43,250 nucleotides of DNA, from contig JANQRC010000041.1 in NCBI GenBank assembly GCA_028284745.1, positions 1 through 43,250 of the forward strand, given 5' to 3'. Position numbers and translations under genes: made by a program. Positions 8,736 through 16,174 of the stretch are shown piece after piece; position 1 is the first letter of the stretch, and the number at the start of each line of letters is the position of its first letter. The notes under the pieces are model-generated. The model did no database searches. It saw nothing but the letters and a program-made list of their open reading frames with translations, and had not been told where the DNA came from. The stretch comes from Flavobacteriaceae bacterium (GTDB taxonomy: Bacteria; Bacteroidota; Bacteroidia; Flavobacteriales; Flavobacteriaceae).

Positions 8736-9626
8736 ATGGCTTATTCCTTTTATTTAAAAGACAGTTCATCAATATCATATAAAGAGTTTATCGAGGCTAT
8801 TACCTCCAAAATTAAATTTGGTGATGAAAACTCGTTACTCGATTGTGTTGATGATTTATTAATGCTATGCAACAATAAATCGTTTTTTGCTGACTATTTG
8901 AATCAAGAATTATCTAAAAACCTCGAACTTTTTCAAAATAAAAATACCTATGGAGAACAAAGTTACATGTTGTATGACCATGATAATTATTATGTTAGGG
9001 TTACTTATTGGCCTTTGATTTCACAACAGCCATTAATAAAAGAGGCTCAAATGAAATCATTTTCATATGACTTTCCGCATGACCACAACTTTTGTTTACT
9101 AACAGCGGGTTATAAAGGGGAAGGTTATCGAACTAAATTATGGGAATACGATTATACTAAAGTTATTGGTTATAAAGGTGAACATGTTAAATTAAATTTT
9201 TTAGAGGAAACATTCTTAAGTGAGGGAAAAGCACTTTATTACAGGCCATCTAAGGATATTCATTCTCAATTTGCCCCACAACATGAAGACTCGCTTGCGG
9301 TTAATATTATTTTAAAAGATTTAAAATATCGTTTGAATAGGCAGTTCACATTTGATGTTGAAAATAACCTGATTAAAGGATATCTAAGTGACAGTTATTC
9401 TAGTTTACTAGGCTTATTCGATTTAGCTGTCAAATATCATGATTCCAAAACGATTGATGTTTTATTAAAAATATTTGAAGTAAACGCTTTTCCCGTAATT
9501 AAAAGAGAAGCTATAAATACACTTTATTCTATTACTAATGATTCCCAGTTTTTAATTAAAGGGGTGAACGACAAAGATTCTTCTAATTCTAAATTCTTCA
9601 AAAAACGAATAGAAGAATTATCATGA
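8736..9626 (+). CDS. Cupin-like protein with HEAT-like C-terminal repeats
   Basis: A 296-residue soluble protein. The central part carries a cupin-like pattern: HDHNF (His115 and His117), then TAGYKGEGY, WEYD (Glu137), and later GKALYYRPSKDIHSQ with His176. This would suit a metal-binding jelly roll of the oxygenase or isomerase kind. Residues about 222-290 are helical HEAT-like repeats similar to those of the preceding protein. The start is the ATG 5 bases after that gene's stop. Base composition is as AT-rich as the rest of the module. If the metal site is real, it is the most likely catalytic member of the cassette and could modify the small peptide. I cannot name a family, and the cupin assignment rests on motif spacing only. 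Confidence 0.75.
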   Translation: MAYSFYLKDSSSISYKEFIEAITSKIKFGDENSLLDCVDDLLMLCNNKSFFADYLNQELSKNLELFQNKNTYGEQSYMLYDHDNYYVRVTYWPLISQQPLIKEAQMKSFSYDFPHDHNFCLLTAGYKGEGYRTKLWEYDYTKVIGYKGEHVKLNFLEETFLSEGKALYYRPSKDIHSQFAPQHEDSLAVNIILKDLKYRLNRQFTFDVENNLIKGYLSDSYSSLLGLFDLAVKYHDSKTIDVLLKIFEVNAFPVIKREAINTLYSITNDSQFLIKGVNDKDSSNSKFFKKRIEELS

Positions 9627-9744
9627 ACCTCTTTCGTAAAACATCTTTTTAGGGTTAATTACATTTGAATCTTATCCAAGCTTGAGGACTAAAAAACCTG
9701 TGAGTATTGTGGGGATTGGCCAAAAGAATATTGTCGGCAGTTAC

Positions 9745-9828
9745 GTCTCACAACGAGTTGCTACGCAAGCAAGATGGCTATTACAGGTGCCTTTTACGGA
9801 GTTCATACTGAGAAAGAGGTTACTGTGA
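9745..9828 (+). pseudogene. Degenerate 3' fragment of an MsbA-type ABC gene
   Basis: The translation reads HNELLRKQDGYYRCL. After a one-base insertion it continues YGVHTEKEV, matching the exporter's HDELLRKQDGYYKRLYEV and EKEVA. No upstream ABC sequence remains in the interval before it. It looks like a displaced and decayed copy of the exporter's last codons, and marks the right edge of the AT-rich module. Confidence 0.75.
9753..9777 (+). repeat. 25-bp direct repeat, copy 2
   Basis: Identical to 7543-7567, lying in the ABC remnant. The two copies are 2210 bp apart and bracket the peptide, HEAT and cupin genes. Confidence 0.9.
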
Positions 9829-10605
9829 TTATTGACCAACTTTAAAAACTAACGCCAATAAAACTCCTATTACAAAAGGAATTGACATTATTAATATTGA
9901 TACCCCAAAGAAAAGGAGAGTTTTAAGTGTAATTCCCCAAGAACTTAAGTTATACCATCTTTTTAGACAGTAAGCAGTATATAAAATTTGTATTGGAATG
10001 CTATATACAGCTCCTTCCCCCATAGTAGTTCCAAGAGTGTAAGATATTAGTTGTGGAAGGAAAAAAACGATAGATATTTCGGCTACTGTGTATAGGAAAA
10101 AAATAATGTGCTCGATATAGTTATATTTTTTATTTCTAAGAAATACAAGCCTTGATGTCAATGCATACAATGGGATATTCATCATTACCATAATAGAAGA
10201 ATAATCACTCATCATATTTACAGTGGCCTTACCAACGTCTAAATCCTCACTTTTCTTGTTACTTGGTCCAAAATCAAAAGTAGAGAAGTCCATAGCTTCT
10301 GGGAACAATTTTTGAGTAATGAAGATGGAGATGCCTGTTAAAGTTAGCGCAACTGCAAAGAAGCCTATTGGATTCATATATCTTTTTCGAACTCCGCTGA
10401 CATATCCGCCAATAACTACTTCCGGTTTTCTCACAAGATCTATGAGGGTTCTTAAAAACTTATTGTCGTAGTTGAAAAACTGTTCTAAAAAATGCTCAAA
10501 GAGATTTATAATGGTTAACCTGTTCTTGACCACTTTCCCACCACAGTTAGGGCAAAAGTTATCGGATTCTCGCAGTGTGGTTCCACAATTCTTGCAAGCC
10601 GTCAT
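9829..10605 (-). CDS. DUF3667-type zinc-ribbon membrane protein
   Basis: A 258-residue inner-membrane protein. The N-terminus is a four-Cys zinc ribbon (CKNCG at Cys4/Cys7 and CPNCGG at Cys18/Cys21). It is followed by a conserved amphipathic region with LRTLIDLVRKPEVVI and YVSGVRKRYMNPIGFF, and then about five hydrophobic segments. This order is characteristic of the DUF3667 family, common and uncharacterised in Bacteroidetes. Its start overlaps the cdaA stop by 4 bp (ATGA), so the two are probably co-translated. A link to c-di-AMP signalling or envelope homeostasis is possible but only by position. Confidence 0.8.
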   Translation of the reverse strand: MTACKNCGTTLRESDNFCPNCGGKVVKNRLTIINLFEHFLEQFFNYDNKFLRTLIDLVRKPEVVIGGYVSGVRKRYMNPIGFFAVALTLTGISIFITQKLFPEAMDFSTFDFGPSNKKSEDLDVGKATVNMMSDYSSIMVMMNIPLYALTSRLVFLRNKKYNYIEHIIFFLYTVAEISIVFFLPQLISYTLGTTMGEGAVYSIPIQILYTAYCLKRWYNLSSWGITLKTLLFFGVSILIMSIPFVIGVLLALVFKVGQ

Positions 10606-11390
10606 ACTAGATCGTTCTTGATCTGTTCTGCCAAATGGCTTTCGTCTTCATTCAAGGAGAACTCACCGTTCTTGATGTATGAGATCTCACCGGTTTCTTC
10701 CGAAACAGTGATGGCCATGGCGTCGGTCTTCTCAGTAATGCCAATGGCCGCTCTGTGCCGAAGCCCAAATCGCAGCGGGATGGTACGTTCGTTAGAGACA
10801 GGCAGGATCACTCGTGTTGCCGTTATCCGATTGCCTTCAATGATGGTGGCGCCATCGTGTAGCGGGCTGTTCTTGAAGAAGATGCTCTCTAAGATGGGTG
10901 TGGTAACTTCGATATTCATGGGATCGCCCGTGTTCTTTACGAAATCTAATGAATTGGTACGGCGTATGACGATCAAAGCGCCTGTCTTAGAGAACGACAT
11001 CTTGCGACAAGCAGCTACAATGGCCTCTACATCAGTGATGGTCTGCGCTTCCTCTTGACGTAAGAACTTCAAATGCTTCAAAAAACCACGTTTGTTTGCT
11101 AAGTTGGTAGAGCCGATCATCAACAAGAACTTGCGGATCTCTTGTTGAAAAACGACGATCAGTGCAATCAGTCCTACGTTGATGAAATTCCCCAGAATGC
11201 CGCTGAACATATCCATGTTCAAAGCCTTCGCCAATTGCCACACCAAATAGAATACAACAATGCCAATGAAGATGTTGATGGCTACGGTGCCTCTAACGAG
11301 CTTGTAGACGTAGTACAACAATACGGCAACGAGAATGATATCTACAACGTCGGTCAAGCCTATGTTCAAGAAGTCGAAGCGTTCTAGCAT
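10602..11390 (-). CDS. cdaA: Diadenylate cyclase CdaA
   Basis: Makes the second messenger c-di-AMP from two ATP molecules. The 262-residue protein has three N-terminal membrane helices (roughly residues 14-30, 36-52 and 65-82). The cytoplasmic DAC domain carries the catalytic motif DGA (179-181, in SPLHDGATII) and the RHR motif (211-213, in GLRHRAAIG). Length and order match the CdaA/YbbP class rather than DisA. It is flanked upstream by folP, a frequent association in Bacteroidetes, and overlaps the DUF3667-type gene by 4 bp. Confidence 0.95.
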   Translation of the reverse strand: MLERFDFLNIGLTDVVDIILVAVLLYYVYKLVRGTVAINIFIGIVVFYLVWQLAKALNMDMFSGILGNFINVGLIALIVVFQQEIRKFLLMIGSTNLANKRGFLKHLKFLRQEEAQTITDVEAIVAACRKMSFSKTGALIVIRRTNSLDFVKNTGDPMNIEVTTPILESIFFKNSPLHDGATIIEGNRITATRVILPVSNERTIPLRFGLRHRAAIGITEKTDAMAITVSEETGEISYIKNGEFSLNEDESHLAEQIKNDLV

Positions 11391-11446
11391 GCGGTGGGTT
11401 TGTGTAAAAATAGAAAAATTCTAATCATAAAAGCTCAAACAGGCAC

Positions 11447-12268
11447 TTAGTTCATTTGCTGAAACAGTTTTGCACATTCTATAGCTTCCTTGACGTCATG
11501 TACTCTCAGGATGTTGGCTCCTTTTAGTAAGGCAATGGTGTTCAAGGCGGTGGTACCATTCAATGCTTGGGCTGGAGTTGTTTCCAACACTTTGTAGATC
11601 ATAGACTTGCGCGATACTCCCACTAGAATAGGAACTTCTAAAGCTGCGAAGAGGTCGAGGTTCTTTAACAACTCATAATTATGCGCTACGGTCTTTCCGA
11701 AGCCAAAGCCGACATCGACTACAACATCGTTTATTTTGTGATCTCTGGCGCTAGCGATCTTTTCTGAAAGAGACCTGCGTACTTCAAAGACCACATCCTC
11801 GTAGGTAGGGTTGCTTTGCATGGTCTGCGGATTGCCTTGCATGTGCATGGCAATGTAGGGCACTTTCAATTCGGCCACAGTGCTGAACATTTCAGCATCT
11901 AGTTCACCTCCCGAGATGTCATTCACCATAGCAGCGCCTTCTTCAACACAAGCTTTCGCAATTTCACTTCTGAATGTATCGATCGATAGGATGGCTTCAG
12001 GAAAATGCGCAGCAATGCTTTTCACGGCAGGAAGCACACGACCCAGCTCTTCTTCAGTGGAAACATGCGCTGCATTCGGTCTAGAGCTGTGACCGCCAAC
12101 ATCTAAAAAAGTAGCACCTTCTTGAAGCATTTTCTCGGCTTGCGCCAACACATCATTCATGGAATGGTAGGCGCCACCGTCGTAAAAAGAATCGGGCGTG
12201 ATGTTAAGGATGCCCATTACTCTGGGCGAAGAAAGATCGATAAGCGTACCGCGACAGTTTATGGTCAT
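11447..12268 (-). CDS. folP: Dihydropteroate synthase
   Basis: Condenses 4-aminobenzoate with 6-hydroxymethyl-7,8-dihydropterin diphosphate in folate synthesis; the target of sulfonamides. The 273-residue TIM barrel shows MGILNITPDSFYDGG, LDVGGHSSRP, MVNDISGG, VDVGFGFGKTVAHN, VGVSRKS and the C-terminal LRVHDVKEA. All are in family order, and the length is normal. It is transcribed toward cdaA with a 56-base gap, suggesting one transcription unit. The opposite-strand DUF1599 gene starts after a 176-base AT-rich spacer. Confidence 0.96.
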   Translation of the reverse strand: MTINCRGTLIDLSSPRVMGILNITPDSFYDGGAYHSMNDVLAQAEKMLQEGATFLDVGGHSSRPNAAHVSTEEELGRVLPAVKSIAAHFPEAILSIDTFRSEIAKACVEEGAAMVNDISGGELDAEMFSTVAELKVPYIAMHMQGNPQTMQSNPTYEDVVFEVRRSLSEKIASARDHKINDVVVDVGFGFGKTVAHNYELLKNLDLFAALEVPILVGVSRKSMIYKVLETTPAQALNGTTALNTIALLKGANILRVHDVKEAIECAKLFQQMN

Positions 12269-12366
12269 TTATTTGGATTGTTAGATTTTAGGATGTTTGA
12301 ATCTTTAGTTGAAGAGTGAAAGAGAGAAGGAATTCATGAACTATCTCTATACTTTTCAGCTACTCA

Positions 12367-12415
12367 ACCTTTAACTTTTACTTCAAACTTTTCACTTTAA
12401 ACTTTAAACTTCTCA
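12367..12415 (+). repeat. Low-complexity ACTTT-rich spacer repeat
   Basis: Imperfect tandem units of the kind CTTTAAACTTT recur across about 50 bases in the divergent folP/DUF1599 spacer. It looks like slippage-generated intergenic sequence; no defined function is apparent. Confidence 0.5.
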
Positions 12416-12444
12416 AGATTTTCCCCGAAATTTACGCAAAATCA

Positions 12445-13008
12445 ATGCAACCTATGCAGCATACCTCAGCGCAATACGATGCGGTGATCACTACCTGTCG
12501 TAACCTGTTCATTAACAAGATGAAGGATTATGGTAGCGCTTGGCGGATCTTGCGTTTGCCATCGCTCACCGATCAAATATTCATAAAGGCACAACGCATA
12601 CGAAGTCTTCAGGAGAATGAAGCGCGAAAGGTAGATGAAGGCGAGTCTTCCGAATTCATTGGCATCATCAACTATGCGATCATGGCACTGATACAATTGG
12701 AAAAGGGAGTTGTCGAAAATCCGGACCTTGATATAAAGAAGGCGACCGCGTTGTATGACAAGCATGTCGCTATCACGAAGAAGCTGATGGAAGCTAAAAA
12801 CCATGATTATGGTGAAGCGTGGCGTGATATGCGCGTAAGCTCCTTAACAGACCTCATACTGCAAAAATTGTTGCGCGTAAAACAAATTGAGGATAATCAA
12901 GGCAAGACCTTGGTCAGCGAAGGTATCGACGCCAATTATCAAGACATGGTGAATTATGCGGTATTTGCCATGATCCATCTTTCTGAAGAAGAGAACCGTA
13001 TGAAATGA
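12445..13008 (+). CDS. DUF1599 domain protein with internal duplication
   Basis: A 187-residue soluble protein made of two similar halves. The first contains NKMKDYGSAWRILRLPSLTDQI, here given in parts: MKDYGSAWRI then LPSLTDQI. The second contains HDYGEAWRDM then VSSLTDLI. Each is followed by a helix with INYAIMALIQL or VNYAVFAMIHL. This repeated pattern is that of DUF1599, found across Bacteroidetes beside the DoxX and tpiA genes as here. The conserved Asp/Glu-rich helices recall all-alpha nucleotide pyrophosphatases, but I cannot claim that activity. The start is either ATG 12445 or ATG 12454. Confidence 0.85.
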   Translation: MQPMQHTSAQYDAVITTCRNLFINKMKDYGSAWRILRLPSLTDQIFIKAQRIRSLQENEARKVDEGESSEFIGIINYAIMALIQLEKGVVENPDLDIKKATALYDKHVAITKKLMEAKNHDYGEAWRDMRVSSLTDLILQKLLRVKQIEDNQGKTLVSEGIDANYQDMVNYAVFAMIHLSEEENRMK

Positions 13009-13127
13009 GCATACACAAATTTCATCGTTGCATACCAATCGATGGGATTGATTTTTTTATGCGAATTACTGAATGTGCAGAAATTTTCAGTTTCTTCATT
13101 TTCAGCAAACTATAAAATTTTAAACAG

Positions 13128-14204
13128 GTGAAAGTACTGATCGCTATTTCCAGAGTTTTTGTGGGTGTCCTCTTTATCTTTTCGGGATTTATAAAACTCA
13201 ACGACCCACTGGGGTTCTCATACAAGCTGCAAGAATACTTCGGCGCCGATGTCCTTGGGTTAGAGCCCTTGATCCCTTATGCCTTGCCAATGGCCATATT
13301 CCTAGTGATCGCTGAGGTGGTGCTTGGCATTTCACTGCTATTGGGCTTTCGGGCAAAGTTCACGATATGGAGCTTGCTCATCATGATCCTGTTCTTCACA
13401 TTCCTGACCTTCTATTCTGCGTATTACAACAAGGTGACCGATTGTGGCTGTTTTGGTGATGCGATTCCGTTGACACCATGGCAATCCTTTACCAAAGACG
13501 TCATATTATTGGTGTTGATCTTGCTCCTTTTCTTCTATCAAGAGGAAATAAGACCATTGTTCAGAGGAAAGCCGCCAACAGTCTTGGTCGTGCTTTCAAC
13601 TGTAGCTTGCGGTTGGTTTGCATACCATGTGCTGAATCATTTACCGTCATTAGATTTTAGACCGTATAAAGTTGGAGCAAACATCGCTGAAGGAATGACC
13701 ATTCCGGAAGATGCACCAAAGCCAGTCTTTGAATACCGTTGGAAGTTCAAAAACAGTGATGGTAGCGCAGAGGTCATCGTGAACAATGGTGCGTACCCTG
13801 TAGTTGATGGGGATTTTTTGGATGTAGAGACCGATATGATAGAAGAAGGGTACATTCCACCCATACATGATTTCTCTATAGAAAAAGCAGGGGAGGACCT
13901 GACCCAAGATTTCCTCTCGGAAGAAAAGCTGGTGGCAATTGTTGCCTATAACCTTTCAAGGTCTGATGCTGAAGGTTTTGCGAACATTCGCCCTAAGATC
14001 GAAGAAGCAAGACAAAAAGGATATAAAGTTATCGGGTTAACGGCTTCAGTGAATGGGAAAGCCCCAGAAGGCATCGATTTCTTCTTCTGTGACGAAACAG
14101 CCTTAAAGACCATCGTACGCAGCAATCCGGGGATACTAAAGCTCTCTGAAGGAACGATACAACAGAAGTTGCATTTCAATGATGTTGACCAACTAGAACT
14201 CTAA
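13128..14204 (+). CDS. BT_3928-type DoxX/MauE-like membrane protein with C-terminal thioredoxin-like region
   Basis: A 358-residue inner-membrane protein starting at GTG 13128. The N-terminal half holds four to five membrane helices typical of DoxX/MauE. It includes FSGFIKLNDPLGF at residues 17-29 and DCGCFGDAIPLTPW, the Cys pair also seen in MauE. The C-terminal half is predicted to be soluble and looks thioredoxin-fold-like, but I see no CxxC there. The family label comes from its constant neighbourhood (DUF1599 before it, permease and tpiA after it). A role in redox or membrane thiol handling is suggested by the MauE-like part only. Confidence 0.8.
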   Translation: MKVLIAISRVFVGVLFIFSGFIKLNDPLGFSYKLQEYFGADVLGLEPLIPYALPMAIFLVIAEVVLGISLLLGFRAKFTIWSLLIMILFFTFLTFYSAYYNKVTDCGCFGDAIPLTPWQSFTKDVILLVLILLLFFYQEEIRPLFRGKPPTVLVVLSTVACGWFAYHVLNHLPSLDFRPYKVGANIAEGMTIPEDAPKPVFEYRWKFKNSDGSAEVIVNNGAYPVVDGDFLDVETDMIEEGYIPPIHDFSIEKAGEDLTQDFLSEEKLVAIVAYNLSRSDAEGFANIRPKIEEARQKGYKVIGLTASVNGKAPEGIDFFFCDETALKTIVRSNPGILKLSEGTIQQKLHFNDVDQLEL

Positions 14205-14216
14205 CCTATCTTTCTA

Positions 14217-15278
14217 CTGAAGAAAATAGCGTATGCCTTTCTCACACTTCTAGGAGTGGTGACCGTTATTTTCTTTCTTTTCAATGTATTGCCAGGTGAT
14301 CCGGCACGCATGATGCTAGACCAGAACGAAGACAGCGAGCAGTTGGCCGCCATCAAGGCCAAATACGGTTTTGATAAGCCCATTGCAACGCAATACCTAT
14401 ATTACCTCAACGACCTTTCTCCTTTGTCATTTCATTCAAAGAATGATAACGATCATACGTTTTTCAGCACCGATAAATACAAAGGATTCGCTCTTTTATC
14501 AATTGCGAACAAAGATGTGGTGTTGAAGACACCTTATTTGCGCGAATCTTTTCAAAAAAATGGGAAAAAGGTAACACAAGTCATTGCCGAGACACTGCCC
14601 AACACGTTTGTATTAGCGATAAGCGCTATCGCTATCGCCATGACCATTGGGATGATGTTGGGCATTATCTCTGCTTTACTGAAGGATTCTTGGGCAGATC
14701 GACTCATTCAGTTAGTAAGCACTGTAGGCATGAGCGTGCCTTCGTTTTTCAGCGCCATACTTTTCGCATGGATCTTCGGCTTCTTACTGAAACAATATAC
14801 AGGCCTTAACATGACGGGCAGCTTATATGAGGTTGACGATTTCGGGGAAGGTACCTTCATTCAATGGAAGAATCTTATACTTCCCGCCATTACGCTGGGC
14901 ATTAGGCCCTTGGCCGTGGTAACGCAGCTGATGCGGAACTCTTTGTTAGAAGTGTTAAGCCAAGATTACATTCGTACAGCACGAGCGAAGGGGCTTTCTA
15001 TGGCCCAAGTAGTACGCAGACATGCCTTGAAAAATGCTTTGAACCCTGTGGTAACTGCTATCTCAGGATGGTTTGCATCGATGCTTGCTGGCGCTGTGTT
15101 TGTTGAGTATATCTTTGGGTGGAATGGCCTTGGCAAGGAGATCGTAGATGCCTTGAACAATCTAGACCTGCCTGTGATCATGGGCGCGGTACTGATCATC
15201 GCTACCATGTTCATCTTGATAAATATTCTAGTGGATATTGTCTACGGTTGGTTAGACCCGCGTGTGAAGCCTCAATAA
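14217..15278 (+). CDS. DppB/OppB-type ABC transporter permease
   Basis: Inner-membrane permease subunit of a peptide/nickel-class importer. Visible are the N-terminal helix followed by LFNVLPGDPARMML, about five later helices, the EAA loop (DYIRTARAKGLS) and VFVEYIFGWNGLGKEI near the C-terminus, ending WLDPRVK. The first helix begins upstream of the first standard start (GTG 14256): LKKIAYAFLTLLG is encoded from CTG 14217 with no ATG, GTG or TTG available before the in-frame stop of the previous gene at 14202-14204. I therefore use CTG 14217, with GTG 14256 as the fallback. No partner permease, binding protein or ATPase is adjacent, which is common for this locus in flavobacteria as I recall it. 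Confidence 0.85.
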   Translation: MKKIAYAFLTLLGVVTVIFFLFNVLPGDPARMMLDQNEDSEQLAAIKAKYGFDKPIATQYLYYLNDLSPLSFHSKNDNDHTFFSTDKYKGFALLSIANKDVVLKTPYLRESFQKNGKKVTQVIAETLPNTFVLAISAIAIAMTIGMMLGIISALLKDSWADRLIQLVSTVGMSVPSFFSAILFAWIFGFLLKQYTGLNMTGSLYEVDDFGEGTFIQWKNLILPAITLGIRPLAVVTQLMRNSLLEVLSQDYIRTARAKGLSMAQVVRRHALKNALNPVVTAISGWFASMLAGAVFVEYIFGWNGLGKEIVDALNNLDLPVIMGAVLIIATMFILINILVDIVYGWLDPRVKPQ

Positions 15279-15390
15279 CTTTTCTATTGATCATGGATCA
15301 TTGGATCAAGCAGATGACTGGAAGTATAGCGTTCGCAGTTGATCAATTAAAGAAATTCTTTATTTAGTTTTCAGAATGAGCACAGAAGAT

Positions 15391-15398
15391 TACTTTTG
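15391..15398 (+). promoter_or_regulatory. Candidate -7 promoter element upstream of tpiA
   Basis: TACTTTTG fits TAnnTTTG and lies 23 bases before the tpiA start codon, after a 143-base gap from the permease. No convincing -33 TTG was seen. Confidence 0.4.
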
Positions 15399-15421
15399 CT
15401 TTCCAACCTTAAGATAATAGC

Positions 15422-16171
15422 ATGAGAAAGAAAATAGTAGCCGGTAACTGGAAGATGAACAATGACCTTGCACAAACAGATCTGCTATTGACAGAGTTGA
15501 TGCAAAGAATGCCTTCTACAGATGCCGAAGTTATGGTGGCACCTACATTTGTCAACCTACGATACGCATACGAACTTACACGCAAGAGCAATATCGAAGT
15601 GATGGCCCAGAACATGCACTTTGCAGATAGCGGGGCATTTACAGGCGAGATATCAGCAGAAATGCTCAAGACTGTTGGGGTCAATACGGTGATCCTGGGT
15701 CACTCGGAGCGACGCTCTATCTTTGGTGAAGACGATGCTTTGCTAACCAAGAAAGTAGATACGGCGCTGGCAAAAGGCATGAAGGCAATGTTCTGCTTTG
15801 GTGAAGAGCTGGCCGACCGAAAAGCTGGCAGTTATTTTTCAGTGGTAGAAACGCAGTTGAGCAACGTGTTGTTTCACTTAAAAGAAAAAGATTGGCAACA
15901 GGTCATACTAGCTTATGAGCCAGTTTGGGCCATAGGCACAGGCGAGACGGCAACACCAGAACAAGCACAAGAGATGCACGCATTCATTAGAAAGACCATT
16001 GCTGAAAAATACAACGAAACCATTGCAGGCAACGTGTCGATCCTATATGGTGGCAGTGTAAAGCCAGCCAATGCAAAGGAGATCTTTGCACAACCAGATG
16101 TCGATGGGGGTCTTGTTGGCGGAGCTTCGTTGAAGGCAGACGACTTTGCAGCCATTATCGCAGCGATCTAG
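15422..16171 (+). CDS. tpiA: Triosephosphate isomerase
   Basis: Interconverts dihydroxyacetone phosphate and glyceraldehyde 3-phosphate in glycolysis. The 249-residue protein has the catalytic Lys11 in AGNWKMN, His94 in ILGHSERR, Glu166 in LAYEPVWAIGTG and the phosphate-binding LYGGSV loop. All lie at normal spacing. prmA follows after 3 bases, so the two are very likely one transcript. Confidence 0.98.
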   Translation: MRKKIVAGNWKMNNDLAQTDLLLTELMQRMPSTDAEVMVAPTFVNLRYAYELTRKSNIEVMAQNMHFADSGAFTGEISAEMLKTVGVNTVILGHSERRSIFGEDDALLTKKVDTALAKGMKAMFCFGEELADRKAGSYFSVVETQLSNVLFHLKEKDWQQVILAYEPVWAIGTGETATPEQAQEMHAFIRKTIAEKYNETIAGNVSILYGGSVKPANAKEIFAQPDVDGGLVGGASLKADDFAAIIAAI

Positions 16172-16174
16172 TCG

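Noticed and set aside
7543..9777. Site-specific integrative element
   Set aside because: The 25-bp repeats look like attachment sites, but no integrase, recombinase or mobility gene is present, so I record only the repeat and remnant.
10618..11058. 146-codon plus-strand ORF opposite cdaA
   Set aside because: Antisense shadow of the well-supported DAC domain frame; no start signals or family features.
12300..12420. CRISPR-like repeat array
   Set aside because: The ACTTT-rich units are irregular, have no spacers of uniform length and are not palindromic; no cas genes are present.
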